Positions 63,512 to 64,000 of a stretch of DNA of 64,000 bases are shown here, piece by piece; the first letter of the stretch is position 1; each line of letters begins with the position of its first letter. The DNA comes from Ideonella_A sakaiensis_A. Its GTDB lineage: Bacteria > Pseudomonadota > Gammaproteobacteria > Burkholderiales > Burkholderiaceae_C. A program made the translations under genes and the position numbers. The notes beneath the pieces were generated by a model. That model saw only the letters and a program-made list of their open reading frames with translations. It did not search any database and was not told the DNA's origin. Location of the stretch: positions 1,054,001-1,118,000 of the forward strand of contig NZ_CP182947.1 of assembly GCF_048320135.1 (NCBI RefSeq). Direction: 5' to 3'.

Positions 63512-64000
63512 TCAGGCGTCGAACCAGATGTGGATATTTCCGGTGCCACGAGCGTTTTCGTAGTCGGAAAGCGGCTCGCCCTTTGCTCGGCATGCCGCAC
63601 CACCCATCGCCCCGACCATCTGCAGGTAATGCGCGCCGAAAGCCTCCCAGGGCAGCTTGCGGTATTCAGCGTTCCAGCGCTCGAGCACGGTGTCGTGGCG
63701 GCCCTGCCTGAACAGTTCGATCGCGCCCTTGTCGCTGTCGATGTTCGCGGGCCGCGAGACATTGCTCTCGTGGAAGATGCGCGGGTTGTTCGGCTTCCAG
63801 TCGATGTTGTTGAACTTGTGGCTGAGCGCGCCCGAGGCCAGCATCACCACGCGCAGGCCGCTGCGGCGGATCGCTTCGGCAATCGCCTCGCCCGACTGCA
63901 GATAAGCCGGCCAGTCACAGTTCTGGCACGAACTCACGGTGACCACCGGTGTATTGCTGTGCTCCAGCCGCAGTTGCTTGACCAGGTTGATCGTGGCGTA
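63512..64000 (-). CDS. LigB-type (class III) extradiol dioxygenase, 3' part
   Basis: The last 162 residues are present; the start lies beyond the right edge. Conserved segments include VVTVSSCQNCDW, MLASGALSHKF and the C-terminal GAHYLQMVGAMGG and GTGNIHIWFDA, as in homoprotocatechuate-type 2,3-dioxygenases of the class III family. It would cleave a catechol, and the next gene, HpaG-like, would process the product. Substrate identity is not settled. Confidence 0.82.
   Translation of the reverse strand, partial: YATINLVKQLRLEHSNTPVVTVSSCQNCDWPAYLQSGEAIAEAIRRSGLRVVMLASGALSHKFNNIDWKPNNPRIFHESNVSRPANIDSDKGAIELFRQGRHDTVLERWNAEYRKLPWEAFGAHYLQMVGAMGGAACRAKGEPLSDYENARGTGNIHIWFDA

Overview
The window is GC-rich, densely coded DNA from a betaproteobacterium, most likely of Burkholderiales or Rhodocyclales type. 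This rests on gene order and protein character (gmk-rpoZ-spoT, adjacent tamA/tamB, imuA-imuB under a LexA box, NodD/NahR-type LysR regulators, DUF1302/DUF1329 envelope proteins); the species cannot be fixed from the sequence alone.

Region 1 (1-38.9 kb) is mostly chromosomal backbone. It opens with a sulfur-oxidation island on the minus strand: sulP, a thiol-switch ArsR regulator, soxC and soxD. Next come gmk-rpoZ-spoT on the plus strand, with a terminator after rpoZ, then greB, a kinase/NarL-type regulator pair, a large FtsX-type permease, a DOPA-type dioxygenase, hydrolases, an adenine deaminase, an HD-GYP protein and cytochrome c4. A plus-strand run of moxR, GNAT, VWA, tamA and tamB follows, in which VWA, tamA and tamB overlap. 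After tRNA-Arg(CCT) lie a class II aldolase, a LysR, a glycine-zipper lipoprotein, an MscS channel, LexA-controlled imuAB, and a rubrerythrin / CCG iron-sulfur / DUF3501 trio.

Region 2 (38.9-43.2 kb) begins at tRNA-Ala(CGC) and looks like an accessory insertion. It holds one intact large gene, a TIR-transmembrane-WD40 protein that is probably a defence or signalling NADase. Behind it is a scar in which a 5' cydA fragment is joined to a fragment of a Bug-family solute-binding protein.

Region 3 (43.2-64 kb) is a catabolic superlocus. A MarR/siderophore-interacting-protein pair comes first. Then thirteen minus-strand genes, many overlapping by 1-4 bases, run from 59.93 kb down to 44.63 kb: a flavin monooxygenase, an envelope module (DUF1302, DUF1329, YCF48-like, RND), an alpha/beta hydrolase, a type I extradiol dioxygenase, a Rieske protein, a second flavin monooxygenase, an MFS transporter, a cyclase-family hydrolase, a secreted metallo-beta-lactamase-fold protein and a FAH-family enzyme. 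They are preceded by a 22-codon ORF with a strong ribosome-binding site. The divergent NodD/NahR-type LysR gene has a perfect 24-bp palindrome just ahead of its start. The simplest reading is one regulon for uptake and meta-cleavage of a hydrophobic aromatic compound. A second meta-cleavage module (LigB-type dioxygenase, HpaG-like FAH enzyme, TRAP binding protein) runs off the right edge.
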